From DATARH01 sp963746885 (lineage in GTDB: Bacteria > Pseudomonadota > Alphaproteobacteria > ATCC43930 > CGMCC-115725), in the NCBI GenBank assembly GCA_963746885.1, contig CAVVDM010000013.1:124001-188000 (forward strand): a stretch of DNA of 64,000 nucleotides, given 5' to 3'. Shown here piece after piece: positions 17,117-26,198 of the stretch; the first letter of the stretch is position 1; each line of letters opens with the position of its first letter. A program made the position numbers and the translations under genes. The notes beneath the pieces are model-generated. The model saw nothing but the letters and a program-made list of their open reading frames with translations, did not search any database and had not been told where the DNA came from.

Positions 17117-18106
17117 TCACTCGGCGCGGCGGGGCCGGCTCAGCAAGTCGTCGATCATCATATCAATTGCCATGCCGCGATGCAGCACGCCATCGACCGC
17201 CGCGGTGATCGGCATCTCGACGTCGAGCCGCGCGGCGAGCCGCGCCACCGCGGCCGAGGTCGCCACCCCTTCAACGACGGAGCGCCGCCCGCCGAGCGCC
17301 TCCGCCAGTGTCGCGCCGCTTCCCAGCGCCTCGCCCAGCGCGTAATTGCGCGATTGCCGGGCGGTGCAGGTCAACACCAGATCGCCGAGACCGGACAGGC
17401 CGCGGAAGGTCTCCGCCGCGGCACCCTTGGCGCGCCCGAGCCGAACCATCTCGGCCAGCCCGCGGGTGATCAGCGCTGCCCGCGCATTGTCGCCCAGTTC
17501 GCGGCCCTCAACAATGCCGCAGGCGATCGCCAGCACGTTCTTGACCGCACCGCCGATCTCGGCGCCGAGCGGGTCGCCCGACGAATAGGGCCGGAACCGG
17601 ACGCTGCCGAGCGCCGCAACAAAGGCACCGGCGAGGGCGGCATCGCGGCTGGCGATCGTCACCGCAGTCGGCAGGCCGCGCGCCACCTCGGCGGCGAAGC
17701 TCGGACCCGACAGCACCGCGACAGGCGATTCAGGGGCAATCTCCGCGGCAATTTCCGACATCGTCATCAGCGACTGCGTCTCGATTCCCTTGGCGCACAG
17801 CAGGAGCGGCAGGCCGTGCGGCAGAAGCGGCGCCAGCATCACAAGAACGCCCCGCAGGAATTGTGCCGGCACGACGACCAGCACGCCATCGACGCCGGCG
17901 AGGGCGGCTTTCGGCTCGCTCATCGCAGCGACGCGCGGATCGAGCGCGATGCCGGGCAGATAGACCGGGTTTTCGTGGCGCTCGTTGATCGCGGCGACGA
18001 CCGCCGGATCGCGCGCCCACAGCGTAACCGCGGCGCTGCCGCGCGCGGCAACGGAGGCCAGCGCGCTGCCCCACGCTCCGCCGCCGATGACCGCCAGCCG
18101 CTTCAC
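17117..18106 (-). CDS. gpsA: NAD(P)-dependent glycerol-3-phosphate dehydrogenase
   Basis: Reduces dihydroxyacetone phosphate to sn-glycerol-3-phosphate for phospholipid synthesis. The 329-residue protein has the N-terminal dinucleotide motif VIGGGAWGSALASVAA, the LLLCAKGIE segment, PVAVLSGPSFAAEVARG, the catalytic Lys region GGAVKNVLAIACGI, and NARAALITRGLAEM. The start is a GTG at 18106 overlapping the tsaD stop as GTGA, so tsaD and gpsA are coupled, a common pairing. Confidence 0.96.
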   Translation of the reverse strand: MKRLAVIGGGAWGSALASVAARGSAAVTLWARDPAVVAAINERHENPVYLPGIALDPRVAAMSEPKAALAGVDGVLVVVPAQFLRGVLVMLAPLLPHGLPLLLCAKGIETQSLMTMSEIAAEIAPESPVAVLSGPSFAAEVARGLPTAVTIASRDAALAGAFVAALGSVRFRPYSSGDPLGAEIGGAVKNVLAIACGIVEGRELGDNARAALITRGLAEMVRLGRAKGAAAETFRGLSGLGDLVLTCTARQSRNYALGEALGSGATLAEALGGRRSVVEGVATSAAVARLAARLDVEMPITAAVDGVLHRGMAIDMMIDDLLSRPRRAE

Positions 18107-19174
18107 GGCAATGTCGCGCTCCGCTCGGTAGCGTCAAGTGGCCAGCGCGGCCGCACCGGGGCGTCGAGCCCGTCGGTGAAGCCGAGGCGCAGCCGCTCGA
18201 GCCCGGCCCAGGCGATCATCGCGCCGTTGTCGGTACACAGCGCCACCGGCGGCGCAACAAAATCGAGCCCGGCGGATGCGGCCAGCCCGCCGAGGCGCTG
18301 CGCGCAGACACAGATTGGCGGCAACGCCGCCGGCGGCGACCAGCGTGCGGCCCTCGGGGTAATGGCGGCGAAACCAGGCGAGCGCATTGGCGGTGCGGTC
18401 GATCAGCGTGTCGCAGATCGCCAACTCGACCGACGCGGCGAGATCGGCGATGTCGACCGGGCCGAGCGGACCCGCCCGGGCATCCATATCGGCCACGATG
18501 TGACGCACTGCGGTCTTCAGCCCGGAGAACGAGAAATCGCAGCCCGCGCGCCCCTTGAGCGGCCGCGGCAGCGCGAATCGCTGCGGATTGCCACCGCGCG
18601 CCGCGCGTTCGAGCGCCGGCCCGCCGGGATAGCCCAGCCCCAGCAGCTTGGCGCTCTTGTCGAAGGCTTCGCCCGCGGCATCGTCGCGGCTGGTGCCGAG
18701 CTGGCGATATTGGCCGACCCCGGCGCACACCAGGAGCTGCGAGTGGCCGCCCGACACCAGCAGCAGCAGATAGGGAAATTCGACGCCGGGCGACAGCCGC
18801 GCGGCCAGCGCGTGGGCTTCGAGGTGATTGACCGCAATAAATGGCTTGCCGGCGGCCCAGGCCATTCCTTTCGCCGCCATCGAGCCGACGATCAGCCCGC
18901 CGATCAACCCCGGCCCGGAGGCCGCGGCGATGGCGTCGAGCCGATCAATCGTGGTTTCGGCTTCGGCCAGCGCGCGGGCAACCAGCCCGTCGAGATGGTC
19001 GAGATGGGCGCGCGCCGCGATCTCGGGCACGACCCCGCCATACGGCGCGTGCTCGGCGATCTGCGAATGGATGAGGTTGGCGCGGATCGGCGGGTCGGCA
19101 TCCTCGGCCACCACCGCGACAGCGGTCTCGTCGCAGCTCGTCTCGATGCCGAGAACCGTCAGCGCGTCATGCAT
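18103..19174 (-). CDS. tsaD: tRNA N6-adenosine threonylcarbamoyltransferase TsaD, frameshifted
   Basis: TsaD with TsaB and TsaE makes t6A37 in ANN-decoding tRNAs and is essential in most bacteria. The first ~290 residues show VLGIETSCDETAVAV, the metal site HLDHLDGLV, SGPGLIGGLIVG, LLLVSGGHSQL and SFSGLKTAV. Near 18292-18305 the frame shifts just after VAAGGVAANL. The C-terminus continues in another frame as FVAPPVALCTDNGAMIAWAG to the stop at 18103. One extra base explains it: removing it gives a continuous family-like C-terminus. The start MHDALTVLGIE at 19174 is preferred over an earlier methionine. The gene is probably intact in the organism. Confidence 0.9.
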
Positions 19175-19279
19175 GCCATGAAGATGGCGGCGCCGCCCTG
19201 CGGAAGCAACCACCGGCCTCGTCCAACCGGCCCGGGGCAGGTTGATCTTGGCAATGCGCCGACGAGGGCTGCGCGGCAG

Positions 19280-20840
19280 CTATTTCCCCTCGGCGGCGGC
19301 CTCGTAGGTTTTCAGGACCTTGTCGCTCGCCGCCTCGATTTCCAGCAGCTTGACCGCGTAGCCCCACAGCGCGGCGGCATGGCGCAACACCGAGCGGCAG
19401 GTCTTTTCCTCGAGCAGCACGCCCTCATGCACATAGTGCGCGAGGACGAGGCAGCGATCACCCTTCAGATCGACGTCGACCACCTGCACATCGGGCTCGC
19501 GCCGCGACAGGTCGTACTGCTTCGACAGCGCGCTGCGGATCCGACGATAGCCGGCCTCGTCGTGGATCGCCTCGACCCGCAGCGACGGCTTGCTGCTGTC
19601 GTCGGCGACATGGAACAGGCGAAATTTGCGGATCACCGCCGGGCTCAAATATTGCAGGATGAAGCTCTCGTCGCGGTAATTGGCCCAGGCGTCGCGCAAC
19701 ACGCCGTAGGCATCGCCGCTTCCGGCGATATCAGGAAAGAAATCGCGGTCCTCATCGGTCGGCTTGGTGCAGATTCGCTGTATATCGCACATCATCGCGA
19801 AGCCGAGCGCGTAGGGATTGAGCCCGCTGAAGCGCGGATCGTCGAAACCCGGCTGGAACACGACGCTCGAATGCGAGTGGAGGAATTCAAGCATCGAGCC
19901 TTCGGTGATCAGCCCCTTGTCGTGCAGCCGGTTCATGATCTCGTAGTGGCAGAAGGTGGCGCAGCCTTCGTTCATCATCTGCAGCTGCTTCTGCGGGTAA
20001 AAATACTGCGAGACGTTGCGGACGATGCGAATCAGCTCACGCTGCCACTCCTCAAGCCGCGGCGCGCGCTTCTCGATGAAATAGAGCAGGTTTTCCTCAG
20101 GCAGGCCGAGTTGCTCGCGCGACATCGCATCGTTCGGCTTGCCGGCCTCGTCCGCGTCCTCTTCGTCCTTGCCGGGCGTTGGAACGGTGCGCCACAAATC
20201 GTTGTAGGTTGCCTCGACATAGGCGCGGCGCTCTTCGGCACGCTGCCGCTCCTCGGCGAGATTGGGCTTGGAGCGGTGGGCGTAGCGGTTGACGCCGTGC
20301 TCCTTCAGGGCATGCGCCGCATCGAGCAGCCGCTCGACCGCGTCGAGCCCGTATTTCTCCTCGCATTTCGCCACGTAATCGCGGGCAAAAGCGAGATAAT
20401 CGAGGATTCCGCCGGCATCCGTCCACTGCCGGAACAGGTAGTTGTTCTTGAAGAAAGTGGTTATGCCCGAACGCCGCATGGGCCATGACAAGCGTCTGCA
20501 TCGTCATGGAGTTTTCTTCCATGATGTAGCAGATGACCGGGTTGGAGTTGATCACGATCTCATAGGCGAGGCCCTGCAGGCCTTTGCGGTAGAGGGTTTC
20601 GTGATAGGCGAAGCGCTTGCCGAAGCTCCAGTGGCGGTACATCAGCGGCAGGCCGACCGAGGCGTAGGCGTCGAGCATCTGCTCGGAGGTGATGACCTCG
20701 ACCTGGACGGGATAGATATCGAGGCCGAGTTCGTCGAACGCGATGCGCTCGATCGCCTCGTAGGTCCTCCGCAGCGACCCGTAATCCCAGTTCGGCCCCG
20801 TGAACAGCGGCATCTCTGCGCGAAGCTGTGCGGCGTCCAT
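19280..20840 (-). CDS. spoVR: SpoVR family protein, frameshifted
   Basis: SpoVR/YcgB proteins are almost always encoded with PrkA and YeaH. Their biochemical role is unclear; in Bacillus the homologue affects spore cortex formation. The N-terminal part (LFTGPNWDYGSLRRTYEAIE, VINSNPVICYIMEENSM, MAHAAFGHNHF) and the long C-terminal part (FKNNYLFRQWTDAGGIL, MNEGCATFCHYEIMN, PYALGF) are in different frames. The junction is the AAA at 20454-20456 (TTT on the coding strand); two T residues there give HNHFFKNNY, the family sequence. An alternative GTG start lies at 20855. The gene begins within a few bases of the yeaH stop. Confidence 0.9.
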
Positions 20841-20847
20841 CCGGGTG

Positions 20848-22138
20848 TTAAGCACGCACGCCCCCTTTTGCAAACAATTCGTGGAAGACGGAGAAGATCT
20901 GCGCCGGATCGCCGACCCGCCGCATCGCGAAATGCGCGTGCCCCGGCGCCACCTCGCTATAGGCGCGCCACAGATCGCTGTCGCGCGACAGCCCGGACAG
21001 GCTGCCGCCCATGCCGTCGCCGACCTCGACATAGGCGAAATACTGGCACAGCGGCAAGACCTCGCCGCCCAGCAGCGCGACGCAGCGGCCGCTGTCGGCG
21101 CCGTAATTGTCGCCGTCCGAGGCCTGCGCCCCGTAGATGTTCCAGCGATCGGTCGAATAGCGGGCGCGGGCGATTTCCAGCATCTTCTCGAGCGCCGTCG
21201 AGACCACCGTGCCGCCGGTCTCCCGGCTGTAGAAGAAGGTTTCCTCGTCGACCTCCTCGGCGGTGCTGGTGTGACGGATGAAGACGACGTCGACATGCCG
21301 GTAGCGCCGCGTCAGGAACACGTGGAGCAGCATGAAAAAGCGCTTGGCAAGGTCCTTCATCGCTTCGGTCATCGAGCCCGACACGTCCATCAGGCAGAAC
21401 ATGACCGCCTGGGTGTTCGGCCGCGGCACCCGATCGAAGCGCCGGTAGCGGACGTCGATCGGGTCGATGTAGGGGATGATCTTGCTGCGCCGTACATTAT
21501 GCTCGAGTTCGCGGGCAAGGCGCTCGGCCTCGTCCTCCTCGCCGCTTCTCGCGCGCCTCCTCGACCTGCTCGCGCAGCGCCTCGATCTCCGACAGTTTCG
21601 GCCGCTTCAGCGAGATGCGCCGCGCCATGCTGAGCCGCATCGTGCGCGGGATGCTGAGATTGGACGGGTTGCCGGTGACCGTGTAGCCGGCGCGCTGCAG
21701 ATCGACCGCCGTCGTGTCCTTCAGGCTCTTCTTGACCAGGTCGGGCAGTTCGAGGTCCTCGAAGAACATGTCGAGGAACTCTTCCTTCGACAGCGTGAAC
21801 TCGAAGGCGTCCTCGCCGCCGCCGTCCGGGCTGCCCTCTGAGCCGCCGCGCCCCTCGCCGCCCTGCGGCCGCGGGATCTCGTCGCCGCGCAAATATTCCT
21901 TGTTGCCCGGGACGACGTGATCGACCCGACCGGTGCGCCGGTTGTGGTGAAAGATCGGCTCGGTGATGCCGCGCGTCGGGATGGCGACCTTCTCGCCATG
22001 CCCGACATCGGCGACCTTGCGCTTGCGCAGCGCATCCTGCACCGCGGATTTAACTTCGACACGAGCCCGCGCCAGAAACCGCTGGCGGTTGCTGAGGCTC
22101 TTGCCCTTCGGGTTGGGCCGGCGATCAACAATGTTCAT
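20848..22138 (-). CDS. yeaH: YeaH/DUF444 family protein, frameshifted
   Basis: YeaH proteins carry a von Willebrand A domain and act with the PrkA kinase in stress and starvation responses. The N-terminal half starts MNIVDRRPNPKGKSLSNRQR and contains a Gly-rich linker, the ELPDLVKKSLKD segment and PRTMRLSMARRISLKRPK. The C-terminal half holds the MIDAS motif CLMDVSGSM (D-x-S-x-S). The frame changes near 21539-21545. Removing one base gives EKREEDEAERLARELEHNV, which joins the halves, so an extra base is likely. It sits between prkA and spoVR on the same strand. Confidence 0.9.
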
Positions 22139-22171
22139 CGCGCTTCCTCCGTCGGGTTGCGGGAGCAAAGC

Positions 22172-24118
22172 CTAGCCAGCTTTGTTCACCCGCATGTACC
22201 ACTCGACCAGGCGACGGACCTGGCGCTCCGTGTAGCCGCGCTCGACCATCCGCTCGACGAAATCGGCGTGCTTCTTTTCGGTATCCGAGTCCTTCTTGCT
22301 GCCGAAGCTGATCACCGGCAGCAGGTCCTCGACTTGGCTGAACATCCGCCTCTCGATGACCTCGCGCAATTTCTCGTAGGAGGTCCAGGACGGGTTGCGG
22401 CCGCTGTTGGCGGCGCGCGCCCGCAGCGCGAACTTGACGACCTCGTTGCGGAAATCCTTCGGGTTGGCGATGCCCGCCGGCTTCTCGATCTTCGACAGCT
22501 CCTGGTTCAGCAGCTCGCGGTTCATCAGCTGGCCGGTATCGGGGTCCTTGTAATCCTGGTCCTCGATCCACGCATCGGCATAGGCGACATAGCGATCGAA
22601 CAGATTCTGGCCATAGTCCGAGTAGGATTCAAGGTAGGCCTTCTGGATTTCGTGCCCGATGTACTCGGCGTAGCGCGGCGCCAGTTCGGCCTTGATGAAG
22701 TTGAGGTACTTCTTCTCGGTCTCCTCGGGGAACTGCTCGCGCCAGATCGCCTGCTCGAGCACATACATCATGTGGACCGGATCGGCAGCGATCTCCTGGG
22801 TGTCGAAATTGAACGTGCTCGACAGCACCTTGAAGGCGAAGCGGGTCGAGATCCCGTCCATGCCCTCGTCGACCCCGGCGGCGTCGCGGTATTCCTGCGC
22901 CGATTTGGCGCGCGGATCGGTATCCTTCAGGCTCTCGCCGTCATAGACCCGCATCTTGGAATACAGATTCGAGTTTTCGTGCGCCTTGAGCCGCGACAGC
23001 ACGCAGAAGCGCGACAGGATGTCCAGCGTCGACGGCGCGCAGGCCGCAGTTGACAGCTCGCTGTTTTGCAGAAGTTTCTCGTATATCTTGCATTCTTCGG
23101 TCGACCGTAGGCAATACGGCACCTTGATCACGGAAATCCGGTCGATAAACGCTTCGTTGTTCTTGTTGTTCTTGAAGGCCTGCCACTCCGACTCGTTCGA
23201 ATGCGCCAGGATGATGCCCTGATAGGGAATGCCGCCGATATTCTCGGTGCCGCCGTAATTGCCCTCCTGCGTCGCGGTCAAGAGCGGGTGCAGCATCTTG
23301 ATCGGCGCCTTGAACATCTCGACGAATTCCATCAGCCCCTGGGTCGTGCGGTTGAGCCCGCCCGAGAACGAATAGGCGTCGGGATCGTTCTGGCTGAACA
23401 TCTCCAGCTTGCGGATGTCGACCTTGCCGACCAGGCTGGCGACGTCCTGGTTGTTTTCGTCGCCCGGCTCGGTCTTGGCGACGCAAAGCTGCTTCAGCCG
23501 CGAGGGGATCAGGCGGATGACGGTGAATTTGGTGATGTCGCCGCCGAATTCCTCGAGCCGCTTGACCGCCCACGGCGAGATCGTGCCGGTCAGGCGGCGC
23601 TGCGGAATGCCGTAGCGCTTTTCGAGCTCGGGCCCCAGCGTGTGCGGGTCGAACAGCCCGAGCGGGCTCTCGAACACCGGGCTGACCTCGTCGCCGGCCT
23701 TCAGCACGTAGACCGGCTCCTTCTCCATCAGGAGCTTCAGCCGCTCGGCGAGCGAGGACTTGCCGCCGCCGACCGGTCCCAGCAGGTACAACACCTGCTT
23801 ACGCTCCTCGAGCCCCTGCGCGGCGTGGCGGAAGAAGCCGACGATCCGCTCGATCGTCTCCTCCATGCCGTAAAAATCTTCAAAAGCCGGATAGACCTTC
23901 ATCGTCCGGTTCATGAAGATGCGGCCGAGGCGCGGATCCTGGCTGGTGTCGACCATGATCGGCTCGCCAATCGCCTTCAGCAGCCGCTCGGCCGCGCCCG
24001 CATAAAAGGACGGGTCGTCCGAGCAGGCCCGCAGATAGTCCTCGAGCGAGTATTCGACCTCGCGCCGGTTTTCGTACAGCCGCGAATAAAGTCCAAAGAT
24101 ACCGTCATCGAATCGCAT
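22172..24118 (-). CDS. prkA: PrkA family serine protein kinase
   Basis: A 648-residue AAA-domain kinase of the PrkA/YeaG family, which in enteric bacteria is induced in stationary phase and nitrogen starvation. The N-terminal AAA region has the Walker A LLGPVGGGKSSLAERL (P-loop at residues 114-121) and GIILAHSNESEWQAF near residues 300-315. The C-terminal PrkA domain ends with a family-typical ERQVRRLVEWYMRVNKAG. The ATG at 24118 fits the start of homologues. It is the first gene of a prkA-yeaH-spoVR operon with a sigma-54-type promoter about 190 bp upstream. Confidence 0.96.
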   Translation of the reverse strand: MRFDDGIFGLYSRLYENRREVEYSLEDYLRACSDDPSFYAGAAERLLKAIGEPIMVDTSQDPRLGRIFMNRTMKVYPAFEDFYGMEETIERIVGFFRHAAQGLEERKQVLYLLGPVGGGKSSLAERLKLLMEKEPVYVLKAGDEVSPVFESPLGLFDPHTLGPELEKRYGIPQRRLTGTISPWAVKRLEEFGGDITKFTVIRLIPSRLKQLCVAKTEPGDENNQDVASLVGKVDIRKLEMFSQNDPDAYSFSGGLNRTTQGLMEFVEMFKAPIKMLHPLLTATQEGNYGGTENIGGIPYQGIILAHSNESEWQAFKNNKNNEAFIDRISVIKVPYCLRSTEECKIYEKLLQNSELSTAACAPSTLDILSRFCVLSRLKAHENSNLYSKMRVYDGESLKDTDPRAKSAQEYRDAAGVDEGMDGISTRFAFKVLSSTFNFDTQEIAADPVHMMYVLEQAIWREQFPEETEKKYLNFIKAELAPRYAEYIGHEIQKAYLESYSDYGQNLFDRYVAYADAWIEDQDYKDPDTGQLMNRELLNQELSKIEKPAGIANPKDFRNEVVKFALRARAANSGRNPSWTSYEKLREVIERRMFSQVEDLLPVISFGSKKDSDTEKKHADFVERMVERGYTERQVRRLVEWYMRVNKAG

Positions 24119-24603
24119 TTGTTCACCTCAATCGACAGCTCTGTCGACCGCAACAGATTCCGATGGCTCACTCAGTGAACGATTGAGCGCGAAAAAAATT
24201 CGCGTCGCCGATCACCGGCACGATGGTCGCGGACGCACATCGCCCCTGTCGATGCAGCCGTGCCTCGACACGACCGCCCCCCTCCGTCCAAGGTTCTCTC
24301 GTTCACTGACGCAATCGTTATGCCAAAACTTTATGGCAACTCTAGGGTCGGACGTTGCCGCCGCGACCGAACCGCGGCACCCGCGCGCCATCGACAGCGT
24401 ATCGGCACTGCCCGCCATCGACGAATGGGAAAGCGACAACATCTTGTAGCCCCACCATGTTCCTCGTCAGGATATATAACTTCGATGCGAATCCCAACCC
24501 TGATTCTACCGACCGCCTCCAAGTAGCCGTCCCCTGCCGGCCGCGCCTCGCGGCGTTTGGCCGCAGAGGCAGCCGCTGCCGGCTGCGCCTCGGGGCGCCA
24601 GCC
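24119..24603. other. Intergenic region upstream of prkA
   Basis: These 485 bp separate the prkA start from the 3' end of the SGNH gene. The only interpretable elements are the sigma-54-like motif at 24310-24325 and an AT-richer stretch around 24440-24510. Near 24535-24600 there are two imperfect copies of a GCCGGC(C/T)GCGCCTCG sequence. No convincing gene is seen on either strand. Confidence 0.6.
24310..24325 (-). promoter_or_regulatory. Candidate sigma-54 (RpoN) promoter of prkA-yeaH-spoVR
   Basis: Read on the - strand: TGGCATAACGATTGCG. This matches the -24/-12 consensus TGGCAC-N5-TTGCW with exact spacing of the GG and GC pairs and only small deviations. Transcription would start near 24298, leaving a ~180-nt leader before prkA. 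An inverted repeat, TGCCA and TGGCA separated by 8 bp (24321-24338), overlaps the -24 side. RpoN/NtrC control of yeaGH is known in E. coli; for this organism it is inference. Confidence 0.65.
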
Positions 24604-25449
24604 TTAAGGCGCCGCCGCCCTCTCCAGCGCCGTCGCGACACGCCGCGCCGCATCCGCCCCGGCGATCCGCTCGCCGCCCAGCGGCTCCGCCTCGGGCGCG
24701 TGCGATCCCCAATTAAGGGCCAGCGCCCGGGCCAAATCGGCCGCCAGGCAGCCATATCCGCGATCGTTCATATGCAGTCCGTCAGGGCCGATCATCTGCG
24801 GCGCGTCTGCCGCCTGCCAATGCCGCATGATGTCGAAGCGGCGGAACAGCCCGACATGACTGCGCTGCGCCTGCGTCGCAATCAGCGTCTCCATCGCCGC
24901 GTAAGCCGGCCGCGCGATCACCCGCGGCGCGTATTGCATGTCCATCAGGACGACATCGCTGCCGCTCTGCTTGAGCTGCGCGATGCCACGCTGGATCAGC
25001 TCACGCTCGCCCGCCACGGTGTCGTGATGCAGCACCGCGTTGGTGCCGAGCTGCCAGATCACCAGATCGGGGTGCAGCGCGATTACGTCGCGGTCAAGCC
25101 GCGCCAGCATCTGCGCCACCTCCTCGCCGCCCTTGCCGCGATTGACCACGCGAATGGGCACTTGCGGAAACCGTTCTCGCAGATCGGCCTCGAGCTGGCT
25201 CGGGTAGCTCCGTGCGGCCCCGCTTGCGCCAACCCCCTGGGTCGAGGACGAGCCCACCGCCACGATCGTCAGCCCCTGGCGCTGATCGACCCGCGCCGCG
25301 ACACGCGCCAAGGCCGGATCGATCGCCAACAACGAGGTCGGCGCGGCACAGACGGCGGGCGCGTTACCGGTCACGCGATCGGCCGTATCACCCGAGCTGG
25401 CGAGCGCCGTCAGCACCGCCACCGCGGCCAGCATGCCCCGCCCGATCAT
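24604..25449 (-). CDS. Exported SGNH/GDSL hydrolase, complete catalytic set
   Basis: A 281-residue protein with an N-terminal signal-like segment (GMLAAVAVLTALASSG) and an SGNH fold. All four blocks are visible: block I VAVGSSSTQG with the likely nucleophile Ser68, block II NRGKGGEE with the oxyanion Gly, block III WQLGTNAVL with Asn137, and block V GPDGLHMND with Asp223 and His226. The family includes esterases and acyltransferases of cell-envelope sugars. The ATG at 25449 overlaps the stop of the preceding paralogue as ATGA. It is the last gene of an opgC-SGNH-SGNH operon, so a role in periplasmic O-acyl group handling is inferred. Confidence 0.85.
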   Translation of the reverse strand: MIGRGMLAAVAVLTALASSGDTADRVTGNAPAVCAAPTSLLAIDPALARVAARVDQRQGLTIVAVGSSSTQGVGASGAARSYPSQLEADLRERFPQVPIRVVNRGKGGEEVAQMLARLDRDVIALHPDLVIWQLGTNAVLHHDTVAGERELIQRGIAQLKQSGSDVVLMDMQYAPRVIARPAYAAMETLIATQAQRSHVGLFRRFDIMRHWQAADAPQMIGPDGLHMNDRGYGCLAADLARALALNWGSHAPEAEPLGGERIAGADAARRVATALERAAAP

Positions 25450-26198
25450 TGGGCCGCGCTCCGGATCGCTTGCGCCAGCCGGCGCCCGATGCACTCGTAG
25501 ACCTTTGCCGCTAACGTGGCGCGCTCGCTGTCCGTGACCTCCTCAAAATTGAACACGTTCTGCTCGCTCCAATAGCGCATCATCTCAAATCGCGGAAAGA
25601 CATAGACCTCGTTGATCTCGCCGACGCGGTGGATCGTCCGCAGATAGCGCTCGAAATCAATCACCGCCGTCGTCCTGTGCGAGAATTGCATATCGACCAG
25701 CAGAATGTCGATTGCCTGTTTTTTGAGCTCATCGATGCCGGCTTGCAGGGCGGCGGCGAAGTCGTCGACCGCGACATCGCGCACGGCATCGACCGTGCCG
25801 GTCTCCCATACCACCAGGTTCGGATGTTCGGCGAAGACGTCGGCGGCGAAACGCGCCACCATCTGCTGTGCCGTCTGGCGCGGCACGCCTTTGTTGATAA
25901 CGGTTATCGCAACCCCCGGGTAGAACGCCGCCAGCGCCCGCTGCAAGCGCGCCGGATAAGCGCGGTCGGGGGCGCCGGCGGCGGCGCCCCGCGTCGAGGC
26001 GCCGCCGATCGCCACGATCGTAACCGGCTGCCGGTTGCGCAGCCGCGCCGCCAGATGCGGCAGTCCGACCGATATTTCCGTCAGCTCGGGCGGCGCCGCA
26101 CACGTCGCAGTCTCGGCATGGCCGGGCCCCGCCAGCACGAGGCTCAACGCCGTCGCGCCGCCCAGGCAAACGCGGTGCAGCAGCGAGCGCCGCGTCAT
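25446..26198 (-). CDS. SGNH-like protein lacking catalytic residues
   Basis: A 250-residue exported paralogue of the gene that follows it. A signal peptide ending near GPGHA is visible. The fold blocks align, but catalytic positions are changed. Block I reads VAIGGASTRG, so the nucleophile position is Ala67. Block III reads WETGTVDAV, so Asn is Val136. No D-x-x-H occurs in the C-terminal region, which reads FEEVTDSERATLAAKVYECIG. Block II NKGVPRQT keeps its Gly. It is probably catalytically inactive and may be a binding or partner protein. Four-base overlaps join it to opgC upstream and the active paralogue downstream. Confidence 0.8.
   Translation of the reverse strand: MTRRSLLHRVCLGGATALSLVLAGPGHAETATCAAPPELTEISVGLPHLAARLRNRQPVTIVAIGGASTRGAAAGAPDRAYPARLQRALAAFYPGVAITVINKGVPRQTAQQMVARFAADVFAEHPNLVVWETGTVDAVRDVAVDDFAAALQAGIDELKKQAIDILLVDMQFSHRTTAVIDFERYLRTIHRVGEINEVYVFPRFEMMRYWSEQNVFNFEEVTDSERATLAAKVYECIGRRLAQAIRSAAQ

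Noticed and set aside
18103..18387. Programmed ribosomal frameshifting in tsaD and the other broken genes.
   Set aside because: No slippery heptamers with downstream structure were seen, the breaks occur in many unrelated genes, and none of these families is known for recoding. Sequence errors are simpler.
17045..20488. A 1147-codon open frame on the + strand opposite gpsA, tsaD and spoVR.
   Set aside because: It is a mirror frame produced by high GC content. The - strand genes have clear family motifs throughout and the + strand translation has a low-complexity Arg/Ala composition.
24183..24449. An 88-codon + strand frame upstream of prkA.
   Set aside because: No ribosome-binding site, no recognised similarity, and it crosses the sigma-54 promoter of the opposite strand.
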